A program made the translations under genes and the position numbers. Below the pieces are notes generated by a model. That model saw only the letters and a list, made by a program, of their open reading frames with translations, was not told the DNA's origin and did not search any database. This document shows positions 8,890-17,297 of a DNA stretch of 49,005 nt, piece by piece. Position 1 is the stretch's first letter. The number at the start of each line of letters is the position of its first letter. The stretch comes from PHAA01 sp040217755 (GTDB lineage: Bacteria > Bacillota > Syntrophomonadia > Syntrophomonadales > Syntrophomonadaceae). The stretch is taken from assembly GCA_040217755.1 (NCBI GenBank), contig JBEHWJ010000008.1:1-49005 (forward strand), written 5' to 3'.

Positions 8890-9177
8890 ATGTTCGAAGA
8901 CAAAGTATTGGTATGTCAGGATTGTGGCCAGGAATTCATATTCACCGTTGGTGAACAGGAATTCTACCAGGAAAAGGGTTTCGAAAATGAACCCAAGCGT
9001 TGCCGGGAATGCAGACAGAACAGACGCAACAGCAGTGGAACCAGGGCCCCCCGCGAGATGTTTACCGCTGTCTGTGCCGAGTGCGGAGCCGATACCGAAG
9101 TCCCCTTCAAACCAGTGGAAGGCCGTCCCGTTTTTTGCCTGGAGTGCTTCCAGAGGCAAAAACAAGCGTCGCTATAA
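8890..9177 (+). CDS. Small zinc-ribbon protein (probable zf-trcl family)
   Basis: A 95-residue protein with two paired-cysteine zinc sites. The first is CQDCGQEF with CRECRQ about 30 residues later; the second is CAECGAD with CLECFQ. Proteins with this layout (starting MFEDK..VC.DC..EF.F..GEQ.FY..KGF.NEP) are widespread in Clostridia and related phyla, are annotated only as zinc-ribbon proteins, and are sometimes mislabelled as cytochrome c551. The start at 8890 matches that conserved MFEDK beginning and has GAGGGA upstream; an in-frame ATG at 8845 lacks a binding site. It has its own promoter and terminator, so it is a single-gene unit. The function is unknown; nucleic-acid or ribosome binding is a guess. 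Confidence 0.85.
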   Translation: MFEDKVLVCQDCGQEFIFTVGEQEFYQEKGFENEPKRCRECRQNRRNSSGTRAPREMFTAVCAECGADTEVPFKPVEGRPVFCLECFQRQKQASL

Positions 9178-9188
9178 AATAGGCTAAT

Positions 9189-9218
9189 AACCGGGCTTCG
9201 AGCCCGGTTTTAATTTTT
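9189..9218 (+). terminator. Intrinsic terminator after the zinc-ribbon gene
   Basis: AACCGGGCT (9189-9197) and AGCCCGGTT (9201-9209) form a 9-bp GC-rich stem with a TCG loop, followed by TTAATTTTT. This is a strong rho-independent terminator. Confidence 0.9.
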
Positions 9219-9269
9219 CTGGATTGCCGTAATAACCGTGAACCAGGCTTTGGCGGTAGGATAATTGAG

Positions 9270-9298
9270 TTCAGTATTTTCGCCAAAATGAGTATAAT
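9270..9298 (+). promoter_or_regulatory. Promoter for hpf
   Basis: TTCAGT (9270-9275), a 17-base spacer and TATAAT (9293-9298) lie just upstream of hpf. The spacer holds a short dyad (ATTTT, CGCC, AAAAT) that could be an operator. Confidence 0.55.
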
Positions 9299-9327
9299 AA
9301 GTGTACAGGAAGGAAAGGAGTGGTTGT

Positions 9328-9879
9328 ATGAAACTGGATATCAGGGGAAGGAATATAGAGGTAACTGATGCACTCAAAGACTATACCACTAAAAGGCTTT
9401 CCAAACTCGATAAATACCTGGATGAAACCCGAACCGCCCAAGTGGCCATGTCCCTGGAAGGGGAGAAACATAAGGAAAAGCATAAAGTGGAAGTCACCAT
9501 ACCTTTAAACGGGCTTATCATCAGGGCTGAAGTCGGTGCCGATGACATGTACAGCGCCATCGATCTGGTCGTGGAAAAACTGGATAAACAGATCGACAAG
9601 CATAAAACCAAATTATACCGGCGGCACCGCGGCGTGGGACTACGGCAGGCGGTAGCTGAGGAACCGAAACCATTGGATCTGGAGAAGGAATACGGGGACC
9701 GGTTCCCGATAGTAAAAACCAAACGCTTCGTGATGAAACCGATGGATACCGAAGAGGCTATCATGCAGATGGGCCTGCTGGGCCATAACTTCTTCATGTT
9801 CTATAATGCCAACACCGGTTCCATAAACGTGGTTTACAAACGGATGGACGGCAACTACGGCTTGATCGAGCCCGACTAG
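9328..9879 (+). CDS. hpf: Ribosome hibernation promoting factor, long form
   Basis: Binds the 30S subunit in non-growing cells and dimerises 70S ribosomes into inactive 100S particles. The 183-residue length shows the long form: an N-terminal S30AE domain (about 1-100, beginning MKLDIRGRNIEVTDALKDY), a charged linker, and the C-terminal dimerisation domain (about 125-183, VKTKRFVMKPMDTEEAI to NVVYKRMDGNYGLIEP). ATG 9328 is chosen because AAAGGAG precedes it and the N-terminus matches homologues. Its place directly before secA and prfB is the order seen in Bacillus subtilis (hpf is also called yvyD there). It has its own promoter and a terminator hairpin, so it can be expressed separately from secA. 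Confidence 0.96.
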   Translation: MKLDIRGRNIEVTDALKDYTTKRLSKLDKYLDETRTAQVAMSLEGEKHKEKHKVEVTIPLNGLIIRAEVGADDMYSAIDLVVEKLDKQIDKHKTKLYRRHRGVGLRQAVAEEPKPLDLEKEYGDRFPIVKTKRFVMKPMDTEEAIMQMGLLGHNFFMFYNANTGSINVVYKRMDGNYGLIEPD

Positions 9880-9880
9880 G

Positions 9881-9909
9881 TTGCTGGTACCGGGCAGAAA
9901 TGCTACTAT
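9881..9909 (+). promoter_or_regulatory. secA promoter with extended -10
   Basis: TTGCTG (9881-9886) and TACTAT (9904-9909) are 17 bases apart, and TGC directly before the -10 gives an extended -10 element. It begins one base after the hpf stop codon, and the expected transcription start lies before the hairpin at 9928. Confidence 0.6.
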
Positions 9910-9927
9910 AAAAAAGTATCCATGATT

Positions 9928-9954
9928 GGGAACCTTAATGGTTCCCCTTTTTTT
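9928..9954 (+). terminator. Terminator hairpin between hpf and secA, inside the secA leader
   Basis: GGGAACC (9928-9934) and GGTTCCC (9940-9946) form a 7-bp stem with a 5-base loop, followed by C and seven Ts. It is a good intrinsic terminator for hpf transcripts. Because the likely secA promoter is upstream of it, the same hairpin would be at the 5' end of secA mRNA. Confidence 0.85.
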
Positions 9955-9973
9955 GAAAAGAGGTTTAATAGCA

Positions 9974-12466
9974 GTGATCAAGGATTTCGTAAAACGGCTA
10001 ATCGATGAGAGTGAACGGGAAGTAAAAAAACTTAGCCGCATAGTAGAAGACATCAACCAATTTGAAGACCAATACCGCCAGCTGGCAGATGAAGATTTTC
10101 CCCGCCAGACTGAACAGTTCCAGCAAAGGCTGGCCGACGGCGAAACCCTGGATGACATCTTACCCGAGGCGTTTGCGTTGGTCAGGGAAGCATCCCGCCG
10201 GACCCTGGGGATGAGGCATTTCGACGTCCAACTGATAGGCGGGATGGTGTTGCACCGAGGCAAAATAGCCGAGATGAAGACCGGCGAAGGCAAAACCCTG
10301 GTGGCAACCCTGCCGGCCTATCTGAATGCCCTGGAGGGAAAAGGTGTCCATATCGTGACCGTCAACGACTACCTGGCCAGCCGCGATGCCGGATGGATGG
10401 GTCCTATCTATGAATTCTGCGGCCTGTCGGTGGGCCTGATCGTCCACGACCTAAGCTACGCCCAGCGCAAAGCGGCCTATGCCTGCGATGTTACCTATGG
10501 CACCAACAATGAACTGGGTTTCGATTACCTGCGCGACAACATGGTGGTGGCGGCCGACAACATGGTTCAGCGTCCGCTCAATTATGCCATCATCGACGAG
10601 GTTGACTCCATCCTGATCGACGAGGCTCGTACCCCGTTGATCATTTCCGGGGAAGGCGACAAACCTACCGACCTCTACATGCGCATCGCCAAATTCATCC
10701 CCCGCCTGGCCAATGAGGATGACTATATTGTCGATGAAAAAGCCAATGTAGTGACCCTGACCGAGGAAGGGGTCCGAAAAGTCGAGAAGCATTTCAACAT
10801 CGATAATCTATCCGACAATATGGAGATAGCCCACCATGTCAACCAGGGTCTGCGGGCCCATACCCTGATGAAGAAGGACCGGGATTATGTGGTCAAGGAC
10901 GACCAGATCATAATCGTGGACGAATTCACCGGCCGCCTCATGTTTGGCCGCCGTTACAGCGATGGGCTGCACCAGGCCATCGAAGCCAAGGAAGGGGTGA
11001 AGATAGAGAAGGAGTCCCAGACCCTGGCCACTATAACCTTCCAGAACTATTTTCGCATGTATAAAAAGTTGGCCGGTATGACCGGAACCGCCAAGACTGA
11101 AGAAGAAGAATTCATGAACATCTATGGGATGAGCGTGATAGTGGTGCCCACCAACCTGCCCATGGTACGCGATGACAGGGCGGACTGGGTCTATCGCAGT
11201 GAGGAGGGCAAGTTTGCCGCGGTGGTCGAGGATATCGTGGAAAAGCACCAGCAGGGCCAGCCAGTCCTGGTGGGTACCATCAGCATCGAGAAATCGGAAA
11301 TCCTGAGCAATATGCTGGCCAAAAAGGGTATCAAGCACCAGGTTCTGAACGCCAAACATCATGAGAAGGAGGCGCAGATAATCGCCCAGGCCGGGCAGCC
11401 GGGCACGGTGACCATCGCCACCAACATGGCGGGCCGCGGTACCGACATCGTGTTGGGTGAAGGAGTGCAGACTATGGGCGGTCTATACGTGCTGGGTACG
11501 GAGCGCCATGAATCCCGGCGAATCGATAACCAGCTGCGGGGCCGCTCCGGCCGCCAGGGGGATCCGGGTGAATCCCGCTTCTACGTCTCCCTCGCGGATG
11601 ATCTCATGCGGCTGTTTGGCTCCTCCAATATCGAGGGATTGATGGATCGCCTGGGCATGGACGACAGCATCCCTATCGAAAATAAAATGATAACCAGGGG
11701 TATAGAAAACGCCCAGAAGAAAGTGGAATCCCGCAACTTCGGCATCCGCAAGAATGTTCTGGAGTATGACGACGTGATCAATAACCAGCGGATGGTGATA
11801 TACAAGGACCGCAAGAAGGTGCTGTACGGGGAGGACTTGAAGGAGACGGTCACCACTATGATCGACGACGTCATCGATCATGTGGTCGATAATTTCGCCG
11901 GTGACTTCAAATACTCGGATGAATGGGACCTGGAAGGGTTGATCGCCTATATAGAGCAGAATATCCTCCCGGGAGCGGAATGGAAACCAGAAGACCTGGT
12001 CGGTATGACCAAGGAAGAGGTCAAGGAACTGATTGGCGAGAAGACTCATGCCTTGTATGAAGCCCGCGAACAGGAATTGGGCAGCGAACTCATGCGGGAT
12101 ATAGAGAAAGCCATCATGCTCCGCATAATCGATAACAAATGGATGGACCATATCGATGCCATGGACCAACTCCGCAACGGCATCAACCTCCGCGCCTATG
12201 CCCAGCGGGACCCGTTGGTCGAGTATAAATTCGAGGCTTTTGAAGCTTTCCAGGATATGGTGTACAGCATCAAGGAGGATGTGGTCCGTTACGTGCTGCG
12301 GGTCAAGGTAGCAGCCAAACCAGAGGAGAAAAGGATGGTCACCAACCAGGGCGAGTCGGCCCCCAAGAAACCGGTGCACGTGGAGAAGAAGATCGGCCGC
12401 AACGATCCCTGCCCGTGCGGGAGCGGCCGTAAATATAAAAAATGCTGCGGGCGCAGTGCCAGTTGA
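9974..12466 (+). CDS. secA: Preprotein translocase ATPase SecA
   Basis: The motor that pushes unfolded secretory proteins through the SecYEG channel. The protein has 830 residues, typical of Firmicute SecA. Walker A is MKTGEGKT (residues 101-108), and the DEAD-type motif is in DEVDSILIDEARTPLI. The helicase motifs TNMAGRGTDIVLG and QLRGRSGRQGDPG follow, and the C-terminal zinc site (PCPCGSGRKYKKCCG) that contacts SecB or ribosomes is intact. The GTG at 9974 is chosen: AAGAGG lies upstream, and the protein then begins MIKDFVKRLIDESERE as homologues do. Earlier in-frame starts at 9926 and 9938 fall inside the terminator hairpin. prfB follows after 36 bases, so they are probably co-transcribed. 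SecG, a channel subunit, is encoded at the far end of the window. Confidence 0.98.
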   Translation: MIKDFVKRLIDESEREVKKLSRIVEDINQFEDQYRQLADEDFPRQTEQFQQRLADGETLDDILPEAFALVREASRRTLGMRHFDVQLIGGMVLHRGKIAEMKTGEGKTLVATLPAYLNALEGKGVHIVTVNDYLASRDAGWMGPIYEFCGLSVGLIVHDLSYAQRKAAYACDVTYGTNNELGFDYLRDNMVVAADNMVQRPLNYAIIDEVDSILIDEARTPLIISGEGDKPTDLYMRIAKFIPRLANEDDYIVDEKANVVTLTEEGVRKVEKHFNIDNLSDNMEIAHHVNQGLRAHTLMKKDRDYVVKDDQIIIVDEFTGRLMFGRRYSDGLHQAIEAKEGVKIEKESQTLATITFQNYFRMYKKLAGMTGTAKTEEEEFMNIYGMSVIVVPTNLPMVRDDRADWVYRSEEGKFAAVVEDIVEKHQQGQPVLVGTISIEKSEILSNMLAKKGIKHQVLNAKHHEKEAQIIAQAGQPGTVTIATNMAGRGTDIVLGEGVQTMGGLYVLGTERHESRRIDNQLRGRSGRQGDPGESRFYVSLADDLMRLFGSSNIEGLMDRLGMDDSIPIENKMITRGIENAQKKVESRNFGIRKNVLEYDDVINNQRMVIYKDRKKVLYGEDLKETVTTMIDDVIDHVVDNFAGDFKYSDEWDLEGLIAYIEQNILPGAEWKPEDLVGMTKEEVKELIGEKTHALYEAREQELGSELMRDIEKAIMLRIIDNKWMDHIDAMDQLRNGINLRAYAQRDPLVEYKFEAFEAFQDMVYSIKEDVVRYVLRVKVAAKPEEKRMVTNQGESAPKKPVHVEKKIGRNDPCPCGSGRKYKKCCGRSAS

Positions 12467-12502
12467 TAACGGCTATTATAGCATCCGGATGAGGTGATTA
12501 TT

Positions 12503-13604
12503 ATGATTGAGGATCCGCGGGGCACGATTGCTTCCATAATTAACAATCTGAATGAGATGAGGGTTTCTCTTTGACATCGCCAATCTTGAGGTAGAGATAG
12601 GCAAGCTGCACCAATCGACCCTGGCAGAAAACTTCTGGGATGAAAATCAGGAAGCCCAGAAGGTTCTCAAACGGATAAGCGATTTGCAGTCCAAAGTAGA
12701 TAAATTCAAAGGGTTCTGGGATGAAGCCCAGTTTATCAAGGAAATGTTGGACATGGCCGAATCGGAAGGTGAGACGGATATTTATCTCGATACGGTCCGT
12801 GATCTGGAGCGCTTTGCCAAAAGGTTCGAAGAATACGAACTGGTGACGCTCTTTTCCGGCCCCAACGATGCGGGTAACGCCATCGTCTCCATGCACGCCG
12901 GCGCCGGCGGTACCGAAGCCCAGGATTGGGTGGAGATGCTCCTGCGTATGTATACCCGCTGGGCCGAGGCTTCAGGATATAGTGTAGAGATAATGGATTT
13001 CCTGGCCGGGGATGAAGCCGGGGTGAAAAGCGTCACTTTCATGGTCTCCGGCTTGTATGCTTATGGTAAATTGAAATGCGAAGAGGGAGTACACCGCCTG
13101 ATCCGCATCTCGCCCTTCGATTCCTCCGGCCGCCGCCATACCTCCTTTGCTTCCGTGGCCGTCCTGCCGGAGATAACCGACGAGGTAGCCATCGGCATCA
13201 ACCCCGAGGACCTGCGCATCGATACCTACCGCTCCGGGGGAGCCGGGGGGCAGCACGTTAACAAGACCGACTCCGCGGTGCGTATAACCCACCTCCCTAC
13301 CGGGATCGTGGCCCAGTGCCAGAATGAGCGCTCCCAGTACAGCAACCGGTTGGCGGCTATGAAGATATTGACCGCCCGCCTCTATGAACTCAAGCAAAAA
13401 GAACGCGAGGATAGCTTGCAGAAAATCAAGGGAGAATATAAGGAGATAGCCTGGGGAAGCCAGATCCGTACTTATGTCATGAATCCATTTTCGTTAGTCA
13501 AAGACCACCGCAGCAACATGGAGGTGGGCAATGTCCAGGCCGTATTGGACGGCGACCTGGACGGATTCATCAATGCCTGCCTGCGCATGAGGAGAGAAAG
13601 GTAA
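12503..13604 (+). CDS. prfB: Peptide chain release factor 2, with programmed +1 frameshift
   Basis: RF2 releases peptides at UGA and UAA codons. The gene is split into two frames. The first runs from ATG 12503 (GAGGTGAT just upstream) for 23 codons to an in-frame TGA at 12572-12574. After a +1 slip on CTT at 12569-12571, reading continues from GAC at 12573 for 343 residues, 366 in total, the normal RF2 length. The slip site CTTTGAC is identical to that of E. coli, with AGGGTT at the position of the internal Shine-Dalgarno-like signal (AGGGGG in E. coli). The protein has the RF2-specific SPF tripeptide (IRISPFDSSG) and the catalytic GGQ (GGAGGQHVNK). The frameshift makes RF2 levels self-regulating. 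This is not a pseudogene. Confidence 0.97.
12561..12575 (+). promoter_or_regulatory. prfB programmed frameshift site
   Basis: The stimulatory AGGGTT (12560-12565) sits 3 bases before the slippery CTT (12569-12571), which is followed by TGA (12572-12574) and C. When RF2 is scarce, the ribosome pauses at TGA and slips +1 to read GAC. The internal ribosome-binding-like element is weaker than the E. coli one. Confidence 0.93.
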
Positions 13605-13616
13605 CGGGAGGTACGC

Positions 13617-14465
13617 GTGAGAGAGATTACGGAGAGTACAATCCAAGCAGTGGAAGCCAAAGCCCTGTCCCTGCGCCGACACATCATAAGCATGCTCGGG
13701 GAGGCGGGCTCGGGTCACACCGGGGGTTCACTGTCGGCCGCCGATATTGTGGCCTGCCTCTATTTCTGGGAAATGAATGTCGACCCGCATCAGCCCCAAA
13801 AACCAGATCGGGACCGTTTCGTGCTGAGCAAGGGACACGCCGCTCCGGTATTGTATGCCGCCCTGGCAGAAAAGGGATTCTTTCCGGTCACGGAACTGGC
13901 TGGTCTGCGTAAACTGGGCAACCCCCTGCAGGGACACCCGGACATGCGCAAAGTGCCTGGGGTGGAAGCATCGACAGGGTCCTTGGGCCAAGGTATATCC
14001 TGGGCGGTAGGCATGGCTCTGGCCGAAAAGATGAACGGTGGCGGTAGTTACCGGATCTATGCATTGCTGGGGGACGGGGAAATCGAGGAAGGCCTGGTCT
14101 GGGAGGCGTTGATGGCAGCGGCTCATTACAAACTGGATAACCTTACCGCTTTCCTGGACCACAACCGGCTCCAGATAGATGGGCCCATCAGCCAGGTAAT
14201 GTCGCCTGAACCGGTGGCGGACAAGTTCCGGGCCTTTGGCTGGGAAACCCTGGTCATCGACGGCCATGATATCGGTCAGATAATGCCGGCATTGGAATTG
14301 GCCCGCAGCACTCATGGCAGACCCACGGCGATTATTGCTGAAACCATAAAAGGCAAAGGCTGCTCTTTCATGGAGAATAAAGCCGAGTGGCATGGTACTG
14401 CCCCTAACCGCGAACAGACCATCCAGGCCTTGAAGGAACTGGGGATTGGCCCTGAGCCGGTTTAA
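13617..14465 (+). CDS. Transketolase, N-terminal (thiamine-diphosphate-binding) subunit
   Basis: One half of a split transketolase, the pentose-phosphate enzyme that transfers two-carbon units between sugar phosphates. The 282 residues cover the diphosphate-binding domain: GHTGGSLSAADI near the N-terminus, and the ThDP motif GDGEIEEGLVWEA with DHNRLQIDG. The start is GTG at 13617 with GGGAGGT upstream, 12 bases after prfB. The C-terminal half is the next gene. Splitting is common in Clostridia and archaea and is not a frameshift here: the two parts have separate starts and a 57-base gap. Some split pairs serve other two-carbon transfers, so the exact substrate is inferred. Confidence 0.93.
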   Translation: MREITESTIQAVEAKALSLRRHIISMLGEAGSGHTGGSLSAADIVACLYFWEMNVDPHQPQKPDRDRFVLSKGHAAPVLYAALAEKGFFPVTELAGLRKLGNPLQGHPDMRKVPGVEASTGSLGQGISWAVGMALAEKMNGGGSYRIYALLGDGEIEEGLVWEALMAAAHYKLDNLTAFLDHNRLQIDGPISQVMSPEPVADKFRAFGWETLVIDGHDIGQIMPALELARSTHGRPTAIIAETIKGKGCSFMENKAEWHGTAPNREQTIQALKELGIGPEPV

Positions 14466-14522
14466 AGGAATATTCTATAAACACATGTTTAACCAACCGT
14501 CATTATTTAAGGGGGTACTGAT

Positions 14523-15458
14523 TTGGAAAAGCAAGCCACCCGGGATGCCTATGGGAAGGCTTTGGTGGAGTTGGGGCGGAAGTACAGCGATGTAGTGGTA
14601 TTGGATGCGGACTTGTCCAAATCGACCAAGACGGCTGATTTTGCCAAGATATTTCCCAACCGCTTCATCAACGCCGGGATTGCCGAGCAGAATATGATGG
14701 GGATGGCCGCCGGCCTGGCTGCCTCTGGCAAGGTGCCGTTCGCCAGTTCCTTTGCAATTTTTGCCACGGGGAGAGCTTTTGAAATAGTCCGCAATTCACT
14801 GGCCTACGCCAACCTGAGTGTAAAGATATGTGCCACCCATGCCGGGATTACGGTGGGCGAGGATGGGGGCTCCCACCAATCGGTGGAAGACTTGGCCATC
14901 ATGCGCTGCGTGCCCAATATCACCGTGGTGGCTCCAGCCGATGGCACCTCCACCCGTAAAGCCGTAGAAGCGGTTTATCACCATTCCGGCCCGGTATACC
15001 TGAGGCTGGGCCGCCCTGCGGTACCGGTATTATATGATGAAAGCCTGGATTTTCAGATCGGCCGGGGCATCGAGCTGCGCGGCGGGAAGGATGCGACCCT
15101 GATCGGCTGCGGGATAATGGTAGCCAAGTGCCTGGAGGCAGCCGATCGCTTGCGGGAGCAGGGAATAGACGTTTCGGTGGTCGATATGCATACCATCAAA
15201 CCCATCGACCGGGATTTGATCGCCCGCAAAGCCCATGATACCGGGGCCATCCTGACGGTGGAAGAACACAGTGTCCTGGGTGGTTTGGGCGGCGCCGTAT
15301 GTGAAGTAGTTTGTGAACAATTCCCGGTACCGGTGATGAGGATGGGTATCGAGGACCGATTCGGCCAATCCGGGACCCCCGATGAACTGCTGGAATATTA
15401 CGGTCTGAGCGTCGATATGATCGTGGCCAACACCCGAATATTGGTGTCGAAGAAATAA
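14523..15458 (+). CDS. Transketolase, C-terminal (pyrimidine-binding) subunit
   Basis: The partner of the preceding gene; 311 residues cover the pyrimidine-binding and C-terminal domains. Recognisable stretches are the N-terminal TRDAYGKALVELG, the catalytic-glutamate region RFINAGIAEQNMMGMAAGLA, HAGITVGEDGGSHQSVEDL and, towards the end, TVEEHSVLGGLGGAV. The likely start is the TTG at 14523, with GGGGGT about 7 bases upstream. The two subunits must assemble to form the active site at their interface. A strong terminator follows, closing the secA-prfB-transketolase stretch. Confidence 0.93.
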   Translation: MEKQATRDAYGKALVELGRKYSDVVVLDADLSKSTKTADFAKIFPNRFINAGIAEQNMMGMAAGLAASGKVPFASSFAIFATGRAFEIVRNSLAYANLSVKICATHAGITVGEDGGSHQSVEDLAIMRCVPNITVVAPADGTSTRKAVEAVYHHSGPVYLRLGRPAVPVLYDESLDFQIGRGIELRGGKDATLIGCGIMVAKCLEAADRLREQGIDVSVVDMHTIKPIDRDLIARKAHDTGAILTVEEHSVLGGLGGAVCEVVCEQFPVPVMRMGIEDRFGQSGTPDELLEYYGLSVDMIVANTRILVSKK

Positions 15459-15490
15459 ATTCCTGCGGGAAAATACGGTACTTTTGCAGA

Positions 15491-15516
15491 AACCACCTAT
15501 TAAAGGTGGTTTTTTT
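15491..15516 (+). terminator. Intrinsic terminator after the transketolase genes
   Basis: AACCACCT (15491-15498) and AGGTGGTT (15504-15511) form an 8-bp stem with a 5-base loop, followed by a run of Ts. Confidence 0.92.
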
Positions 15517-15599
15517 GTATTATCATTAAAACGATGGACATCTAGTCGGCTTTTTAGACAGAACGGGTGACCTCGCGTACATACTTTCCGGAGGAAACG

Positions 15600-16274
15600 A
15601 TGCTGGTCCAATTTTACAATGTCACCAAAGTTTATGGTAATGGAGTTAAAGCGCTCAACGACATTTCCTTGAAAATAGACCGGGGTGAGTTCATATTCCT
15701 TATGGGTCCCAGCGGGGCCGGTAAGTCTACCTTTATAAAGATGCTATTCCGGGAGGAAGTGCCCACCCAGGGACAGATTTTCATATCGTCACGCAGCGTC
15801 GTGCGCATGAAACGCAGTGAGGTTCCGCATCTGCGGCGGAGCATGGGGGTTGTCTTTCAGGACTTCAAACTGCTGGAGAACAAGACCGTAGGCGAGAATA
15901 TCGCTTTTGCCATGAAAGTGGTCGGGGCCGGCAACCGCGAAATAGCTGCCCGTACTACCGAAGTGATCAACATGGTCGGCTTGAAAGGCAAGGAGGACTC
16001 CTTCCCGGGGCAGCTCTCCGGCGGTGAGCAGCAGAGGGTGGGAATTGCCCGGGCCATAGCCAATCGTCCCCTTCTGCTCATAGCGGATGAGCCCTCCGGC
16101 AACCTGGATATGGCTACGGCGGAAGGGATAATGGACCTACTTTACAATATCAATCGCAAAGGTACGACTGTAGTAATGGCCACCCATGCCCGCGAACTGG
16201 TCAAGAATGCGGGCAAACGCATCATCACCCTGGAAGCCGGGCGGGTCGTTTCTGACTTGTGTACCCTGGAGTAG
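15600..16274 (+). CDS. ftsE: Cell-division ATP-binding protein FtsE
   Basis: The ATPase of the FtsEX complex, which couples division or elongation cues to cell-wall hydrolases across the membrane. The 224 residues include Walker A GPSGAGKST, the ABC signature LSGGEQQRVGIARA and Walker B LLIADEPSGNLD. The start is ATG 15600 with GGAGGAAA just upstream; an in-frame GTG at 15567 has no such site. Its stop is 5 bases before ftsX. The following M23 peptidase gene is the probable hydrolase partner controlled by this complex. Confidence 0.97.
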   Translation: MLVQFYNVTKVYGNGVKALNDISLKIDRGEFIFLMGPSGAGKSTFIKMLFREEVPTQGQIFISSRSVVRMKRSEVPHLRRSMGVVFQDFKLLENKTVGENIAFAMKVVGAGNREIAARTTEVINMVGLKGKEDSFPGQLSGGEQQRVGIARAIANRPLLLIADEPSGNLDMATAEGIMDLLYNINRKGTTVVMATHARELVKNAGKRIITLEAGRVVSDLCTLE

Positions 16275-16279
16275 CAGCA

Positions 16280-17167
16280 ATGAACTTGAAGAATTTCAGC
16301 TATTTCGTCAAGGAAGCCTTGATATCCTTATCGCGCAACCGGGTGTTGAGTCTGGCCACCGTATCGACCATGGCCGTCTGCATATTGTTCCTGGGTTTAG
16401 CGGTTTTGTTGACTGTCAATGCCGGCAACTTTATGAACCAATTAGAATCCGACATCGAGATTATCGCCTACCTGGACGATTCATTGAGCGATCAGCAGAT
16501 CCGGGCGATCGAATCGACTATCCAGGCAACGGCCGGAGTGCAGGGGGTAACCTTCGTCTCCAAAGAGGAAGCCCTGCAGAAGCTGCAGCAGAAATTCTCC
16601 GAAGAGGACTATGATCTGCAGCAAACCCTGGGCAAGAATCCGCTGCCCCACACTTATGAGGTGAAGGCGGTAAACCCCCAGGAGGTGGCCCAGGTGGCCC
16701 AGGTGATCGGCGAGATCCCCGGAGTCTACAAGGTCAATTACGGACAGGGTGTGGTAGAGCGGCTGTTCCAGGTGACCAAATGGGTCCGGATAATCAGCAT
16801 GGTGTTTATGGTGCTCCTGGCCATGGGTGCGATTTTCCTGATTGCTACCACCATCAGATTGGCTATCTTTTCACGCCGCAAGGAGATCTATCTGATGAAG
16901 TTGATCGGTGCCACCGATTGGTTTGTACGCTGGCCTTTCTTTATCGAGGGGATACTGATGGGCCTGGTAGGAGCTTTGATAGCCATCGGCCTGTTATCCG
17001 GGGGTTATACATCTTTGATAAATAATGCCCAGACCGCCCTGTTTTTTATCCCTTTGGTCAGGCAGCAGAGCTTCCTGATTCAGATCTATCTGTCACTGGC
17101 GGCAGTAGGGGTCGTTTTAGGTACCATCGGAACGTATATATCTTTAAACCGCTTCTTGAATGTATAG
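16280..17167 (+). CDS. ftsX: Cell-division membrane protein FtsX
   Basis: The membrane half of FtsEX. The 295 residues have the family layout: a cytoplasmic N-terminus, first helix at about 24-47, an extracellular domain at about 50-160, and three more helices near 165-195, 220-245 and 265-290. The outer loop activates peptidoglycan hydrolases. ATG 16280 gives the usual MNLKNFSYFVKEALISLSRN start; GGAG lies upstream in the end of ftsE. Co-translation with ftsE is clear from the 5-base gap. Confidence 0.96.
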   Translation: MNLKNFSYFVKEALISLSRNRVLSLATVSTMAVCILFLGLAVLLTVNAGNFMNQLESDIEIIAYLDDSLSDQQIRAIESTIQATAGVQGVTFVSKEEALQKLQQKFSEEDYDLQQTLGKNPLPHTYEVKAVNPQEVAQVAQVIGEIPGVYKVNYGQGVVERLFQVTKWVRIISMVFMVLLAMGAIFLIATTIRLAIFSRRKEIYLMKLIGATDWFVRWPFFIEGILMGLVGALIAIGLLSGGYTSLINNAQTALFFIPLVRQQSFLIQIYLSLAAVGVVLGTIGTYISLNRFLNV

Positions 17168-17297
17168 TCTCCCGGCTCCGTCGGCAGGTGCCAGCGGAAC
17201 CGGCGGACAGAACTTTTCAAGAGAACAGGTCCGGATTGCTTGGGCACGGGTGGAATGTTGTCAGACGGGAGACTTGGAGAGGGGAGTAGACTGACTG

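Noticed and set aside
11483..12379. A 298-codon open frame on the minus strand opposite secA
   Set aside because: It has no ribosome-binding site or family motif and is fully covered by the well-supported secA gene.
12572..12574. In-frame TGA in prfB as a sign of a pseudogene or sequencing error
   Set aside because: The stop is in the exact context of the known prfB programmed frameshift, and both frames encode conserved RF2 sequence.
13617..15458. Transketolase interrupted by a frameshift
   Set aside because: The two parts have separate start codons, a ribosome-binding site and a 57-base spacer, and the break is at the domain boundary used by natural split transketolases.
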